DNA from: JBNKHG01 sp050290225
GTDB lineage: Bacteria; Pseudomonadota; Gammaproteobacteria; Pseudomonadales; Cellvibrionaceae
Direction: 5' to 3'
Assembly (NCBI GenBank): GCA_050290225.1
Contig: JBNKHG010000067.1
Coordinates: forward strand, 1-8,511
DNA length: 8,511 nucleotides
In this document: positions 5,864 through 8,511 of the stretch, one piece after another
Layout: each line of letters begins with the position of its first letter
Position numbering within the stretch: position 1 is the first letter of the stretch
Translations under genes and position numbers: made by a program
Notes under the pieces: model-generated
The model's input: the letters and a program-made list of their open reading frames with translations, nothing else
What the model was told of the DNA's origin: nothing
Database searches by the model: none

Positions 5864-6751
5864 ATGATATTGACCCTCAATATTATCGGCGGCGGCAGGC
5901 TGGGCCAGACCCTGGGTCACCTGTGGCATCGCCAACAAACGCTTCGAATCGGACAGATCGTCTGCACCTCCCGGCACAGTGCCGAACAGGCGGCTGCCTT
6001 TATCGGTGCAGGCAGGGCTACAGACACACTGTCAGACCTGCAACCGGCAGACGTTTGGCTGGTGGCGACACCGGATCGCTATATCGCCAAAATCGCCAAA
6101 CAACTGGTCGCCGAGGCCCCCCTGGCCCCTGGCAATATCGCTTTCCATTGCAGCGGTGCTCTCCCGGCAACAGCATTGGATGCCCTGAAACCCTTAGGGG
6201 TGAAGATCGCCAGCATTCATCCAGTGCACAGTTTCGTCCGTCCACGGGAATCCGTTGAAAACTTTAGCGGCAGCTATTGCAGTTATGAAGGCGAGCCACA
6301 GGCGCTGGAAAAACTGCTGCCCCTGTTTCAGGCCCTGCATGCCGAGTTGCTGGCCATCGACAGCGATGCCAAGAGCCTTTACCACGCCGGTTCGGTGATC
6401 GCCTGCAACTACCTGGTGCCACTGCTGGAAGCCAGCCTGCAATGCCTGCAAGCGGCAAACCTCAGCCGCACCGATGCCGCCCGGCTACTGGCCCCGCTGG
6501 TCCACGCGACAGCGGATAATGTCCTGCAAAAGAGTGCCGCCGCAGCCCTGACCGGGCCTATTGCCCGTGGCGACAGCGACACCGTTGAACGACAACTGCA
6601 AGCTTTGGTAAAACGGTTACCGGACATACTGCCACTTTACCGGGCGCTGGGCAGCGCCACTGCCCGAATTGCCAGAGGCCAGGACAACGTCCAACTGGAA
6701 GCCCTGGAGCGTATTGAAAAGACCCTGTCAGCATCCGACAAGGATACATAG
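5864..6751 (+). CDS. Rossmann-like / DUF2520 domain protein, predicted NAD(P)-dependent
   Basis: The 295-residue protein has an N-terminal Rossmann domain (about 3-150) that opens with the dinucleotide-binding glycines GGGRLG (9-14) and continues with VWLVATPDRYI and the strand IAFHCSGALPATALDAL. The C-terminal helical DUF2520 domain (about 160-290) includes YHAGSVIACNYLVPLLEAS. The fold resembles pyrroline-5-carboxylate and 6-phosphogluconate dehydrogenases, so an NAD(P)-dependent oxidoreductase is likely, but no substrate is established. An in-frame TAG at 5849-5851 limits the start to ATG 5864. No Shine-Dalgarno sequence is visible before it, which is odd beside its neighbours and may mean low or S1-dependent translation. 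It has its own promoter region, and the methyltransferase gene follows 65 bp later in the same direction. Confidence 0.85.
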   Translation: MILTLNIIGGGRLGQTLGHLWHRQQTLRIGQIVCTSRHSAEQAAAFIGAGRATDTLSDLQPADVWLVATPDRYIAKIAKQLVAEAPLAPGNIAFHCSGALPATALDALKPLGVKIASIHPVHSFVRPRESVENFSGSYCSYEGEPQALEKLLPLFQALHAELLAIDSDAKSLYHAGSVIACNYLVPLLEASLQCLQAANLSRTDAARLLAPLVHATADNVLQKSAAAALTGPIARGDSDTVERQLQALVKRLPDILPLYRALGSATARIARGQDNVQLEALERIEKTLSASDKDT

Positions 6752-6816
6752 GCGCTGCGCGTTGTAGCACACAAAATAATTCAGTCGCAAAGAATGTAGA
6801 GAGATAGCACAGCCCT

Positions 6817-7599
6817 ATGAACAAGACTGACAGTGATGAGTACCTGGCAAAAAAGCGTTTTTTCGACCAGCTGCTGACAGTGTATGGCCGCAAGCCGGTG
6901 CTGGAGGCACTGCAGCAAAAAGGCGTCAACGTCTACCGACTGCACCTGGCAGAATCCAACAAACCGGCCCCGATTATCGACGAAATTAAAAAGCTTGCCG
7001 TCGCCAAAGGTGCGGAAATGCTCTACCACGACCGCAAAGCCCTGTCCCGCATATCCAAGAACACCAAACAGGACCAGGGCGTCGCCGTGGACCTGGTCTG
7101 CAAGGGCTATGGCGATTACGCCGAGTTTCTACATTCGCCACCGAAAGAAGATTTCGAATTGTTGGCCCTCGATGGCATCACCAACCCCCAGAACCTGGGC
7201 ATGATCATTCGCTCCGCCTGTGCCGGTGAAATCGATGCCATTCTGCTGCCCAAGCAGGGTAATGCCAAACTTGACCCATTGGTAATCAAAGCCAGTGCCG
7301 GCACCTTGTTTAAAGCCAGGTTATTGCGATGCGACAATCTTGCATCAGCACTCAAGGAATTCAAGCAAAAAGGCGCCCATATTTACGGTCTTTCCTCCCA
7401 TGCTGAGAATCGAATTGGTGATCAACTACCGGCGGGCGCCAACGTATTTGTACTCGGCAATGAAACAGACGGTGTATCGACAGAGGTCGGGAAGCTTTGC
7501 AATAAACTGCTGGCCATCCCCATGAACAACGGGGTTGAATCACTCAACGTCGCAGTGACAGCAAGTTTATTGGCCTTCAGAAAAATAATGGGCGCTTAA
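6817..7599 (+). CDS. SpoU/TrmH-family RNA 2'-O-methyltransferase
   Basis: The protein has 260 residues. The N-terminal part (about 17-95) resembles the L30e-like RNA-binding domain of RlmB-type enzymes. The catalytic SPOUT knot domain (about 113-258) shows all three family motifs: motif 1 NPQNLGMIIRSA (123-134, catalytic Arg132), motif 2 FVLGNETDGVS (211-221) and motif 3 IPMNNGVESLNVAV (234-247). These enzymes use S-adenosylmethionine, bound in the knot, to methylate a ribose 2'-OH in rRNA or tRNA and act as dimers. The target cannot be told from sequence: RlmB (23S Gm2251) and other SpoU members share this layout, and the NNGVESLN form of motif 3 is not the RlmB wording. The start is ATG 6817 with a modest GAGAGA site upstream. 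It is the last rightward gene before the convergent gap. Confidence 0.92.
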   Translation: MNKTDSDEYLAKKRFFDQLLTVYGRKPVLEALQQKGVNVYRLHLAESNKPAPIIDEIKKLAVAKGAEMLYHDRKALSRISKNTKQDQGVAVDLVCKGYGDYAEFLHSPPKEDFELLALDGITNPQNLGMIIRSACAGEIDAILLPKQGNAKLDPLVIKASAGTLFKARLLRCDNLASALKEFKQKGAHIYGLSSHAENRIGDQLPAGANVFVLGNETDGVSTEVGKLCNKLLAIPMNNGVESLNVAVTASLLAFRKIMGA

Positions 7600-7670
7600 A
7601 CACCCACCGATGCGTCGAGATGCTGAGCCAGGGGACCCGTCAAAAACACCTCATTTGCCAGAAAAGAAAG

Positions 7671-7697
7671 GGGCGGACAGCCTAAGCCAATCCGCCC
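7671..7697 (-). terminator. Probable terminator of the minus-strand CBS gene
   Basis: GGGCGGA (7671-7677) and TCCGCCC (7691-7697) form a perfect 7-bp stem with a 13-base loop. Read leftward it is followed by CTTTCTTTTC, a T-rich though interrupted tract, which fits an intrinsic terminator about 100 bases after the CBS stop codon. Read rightward it is followed by TCTCTAGG, a much weaker signal for the methyltransferase transcript. Confidence 0.55.
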
Positions 7698-7704
7698 TCT
7701 CTAG

Positions 7705-7734
7705 GTACTTTCAAAAGTACTTTCTAAAGGTACT
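7705..7734. repeat. Tandem GTACTTTC repeat that also forms a hairpin
   Basis: GTACTTTC occurs at 7705-7712 and again at 7717-7724, 12 bases apart. A third, shortened copy GTACT lies at 7730-7734, 13 bases further on. The first copy also pairs with AAAGTAC (7714-7720) as a small stem followed by TTTC, which may aid termination of the rightward transcript. Confidence 0.5.
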
Positions 7735-7745
7735 GCCTATAGGCA
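7734..7745. repeat. 12-bp perfect palindrome
   Basis: TGCCTATAGGCA is its own reverse complement. It directly follows the third GTACT unit. It could be a protein-binding site or chance; nothing nearby decides. Confidence 0.4.
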
Positions 7746-7796
7746 CCGTCGTGGAAGAGTGCCGTACGAAAAGAAAAAACCGGTTCAGCATCAGGC

Positions 7797-8330
7797 CTAC
7801 GCTACCCGATTAGCCTCCGCCGTCCCCGACGTCGACAATACACGCAAAATATCGGACGTGGTGATCACTCCCGCCAAATTCCCGTTGCTCGTCACAAACA
7901 CCCGGTGAATATCCTGATCCACCATCAACTGTGCAATCTCAGACAGCGGAGCCTCCTCATCCACGCTGATCACCTCCTTGATCATAATCTGGTGCACCGT
8001 ACAATTTTTCTGGGCGCTCTTACTCCACTCCTGCAAATCCACCAGATTCAGATCCGTACCACAGGCATCCCGGTAACAGGTTTGCAATGCCTTGCGCTTC
8101 TGCACATCATCCATATTCTCGAAGTAGAATATGTCCGATGTACTGACCACCCCAATCAACTCGTGATCAGACGCGATCACCGGCGCCCCTGAAATCTGGT
8201 GATTCATAAAAAAATCCGCCAAGCGCTGGATCGACCAGCCTTCATAGACTGTCAGCACGTTCGGACTCATTAAATACTTAGCTTTATAGCTGGTAACAGG
8301 TAGGTTGTTTGACTCTTGACTTACCGACAT
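7797..8330 (-). CDS. CBS-domain pair protein with long cysteine-containing linker
   Basis: The protein has 177 residues from the ATG at 8330-8328. CBS1 (about 16-70) and CBS2 (about 110-166) both keep the ribose-binding motif, as GVVSTSD (60-66) and GVITTSD (154-160), so both adenosyl-ligand sites look competent. The 40-residue linker is longer than usual, helical in character, and holds Cys85 and Cys90 (CYRDAC) with Cys110 at the start of CBS2. No catalytic, transport or DNA-binding domain is fused, so a partner is expected. An in-frame GTG at 8339 gives 180 residues, but it overlaps the ribosome-binding site AGGAG (8343-8339), which is ideally spaced eight bases before the ATG at 8330, so I prefer 8330. 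It stands alone, convergent with the methyltransferase gene. Confidence 0.87.
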   Translation of the reverse strand: MSVSQESNNLPVTSYKAKYLMSPNVLTVYEGWSIQRLADFFMNHQISGAPVIASDHELIGVVSTSDIFYFENMDDVQKRKALQTCYRDACGTDLNLVDLQEWSKSAQKNCTVHQIMIKEVISVDEEAPLSEIAQLMVDQDIHRVFVTSNGNLAGVITTSDILRVLSTSGTAEANRVA

Positions 8331-8511
8331 CAGATTCACTCCTGCTTTTATCGGTTATACGAACAGGCTTACTTATACCTGAATCCGTAGCTTTAATTCG
8401 GCAAATCATAGATTTCAGTACAACTATGCATTCATCCATTTGGGGGCGATGTTTTTTTGGCGATTTTTACACTCATGCAACAAGATACCGCTCATATATC
8501 TGAAAATGATA
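8331..8511. other. Upstream region of the minus-strand CBS gene, no gene seen
   Basis: This AT-richer end of the window carries the AGGAG ribosome-binding site (8343-8339) for the leftward CBS gene and a -10-like TATAAG on the minus strand (8377-8372) without a clear -35. A direct repeat of GGCGAT flanks a T-run near 8446-8466. A short open frame on the plus strand (8309-8503) overlaps the CBS start and shows no protein-like features. Confidence 0.4.

Larger units (their letters stand above)
7600..7796. other. Convergent intergenic region with clustered small repeats, no credible gene
   Basis: These 197 bp separate the methyltransferase gene from the oppositely directed CBS gene. I see three inverted repeats in a row (7671-7697, 7705-7720, 7734-7745), a short tandem repeat and A-rich tracts (7661-7668, 7769-7777). 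A 67-codon open frame crosses it but is crossed by the repeats and looks like no known protein, so I treat the region as untranslated. Confidence 0.6.

Noticed and set aside
7610..7813. Possible 67-residue protein in the convergent gap
   Set aside because: It runs through several inverted repeats and into the CBS stop region, and its sequence has no recognisable protein character.
8309..8503. Possible 64-residue plus-strand protein at the right end
   Set aside because: It overlaps the start and control region of the CBS gene on the other strand and has no ribosome-binding site or family resemblance that I can see.
1..8511. A defence island, mobile element or novel multi-gene system
   Set aside because: All clear genes are housekeeping or widely conserved families with even composition, and there are no integrase, transposase, toxin-antitoxin, reverse transcriptase or CRISPR signals on either strand.

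Overview
The window reads as an ordinary chromosomal stretch of a free-living gammaproteobacterium. The best clues are an E. coli-like yciO gene next to its PHP phosphatase partner, a YciI protein close to the enterobacterial one, a YgiM-like SH3/coiled-coil/membrane protein, and a VC0807-type membrane protein. Base composition is moderately GC-rich and even across the genes. A marine or Cellvibrio-like gammaproteobacterium is my guess from the gene mix; nothing in the sequence fixes the genus. I see no transposase, integrase, phage gene, CRISPR array, rRNA or intact tRNA.

Layout. The left edge holds the first codons of an unidentified leftward gene (26 to 1), with a GC-rich stem-loop between it and yciO. 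A leftward pair follows: a PHP-domain nucleoside-bisphosphate phosphatase/exonuclease (1660 to 821, TTG start) and yciO (783 to 157, GTG start). Divergent from it, 55 bp away, is a rightward series: a VC0807-family membrane protein (1716-2558) and yciI (2644-2943). After a promoter-bearing gap come an SH3b/coiled-coil/membrane protein (3148-3825) and, overlapping its stop codon, an exported cyclophilin (3825-4415). Then come a PdxJ of the type I associate with Bacteroidota (4462-5232), a stand-alone two-CBS-domain protein (5283-5696), a Rossmann/DUF2520 protein (5864-6751) behind a perfect TATAAT and a palindrome, and a SpoU/TrmH RNA 2'-O-methyltransferase (6817-7599). A repeat-rich convergent gap (7600-7796) separates these from a second CBS-domain protein on the minus strand (8330 to 7797). 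The last 180 bp carry its upstream region.

How the genes fit together. The recognisable themes are RNA maturation and modification (PHP/RNase AM-type enzyme, YciO, TrmH-family methyltransferase), envelope quality control (SH3b protein plus periplasmic proline isomerase, probably translationally coupled), vitamin B6 synthesis (PdxJ), and adenosyl-ligand sensing (two CBS proteins without attached effector domains). I see no convincing new multi-gene system. The items most worth a second look are the unusual PdxJ type and its location away from recO/acpS, the palindrome on the DUF2520 promoter, the altered ligand motif in the smaller CBS protein, and the tandem/inverted repeats in the convergent gap.
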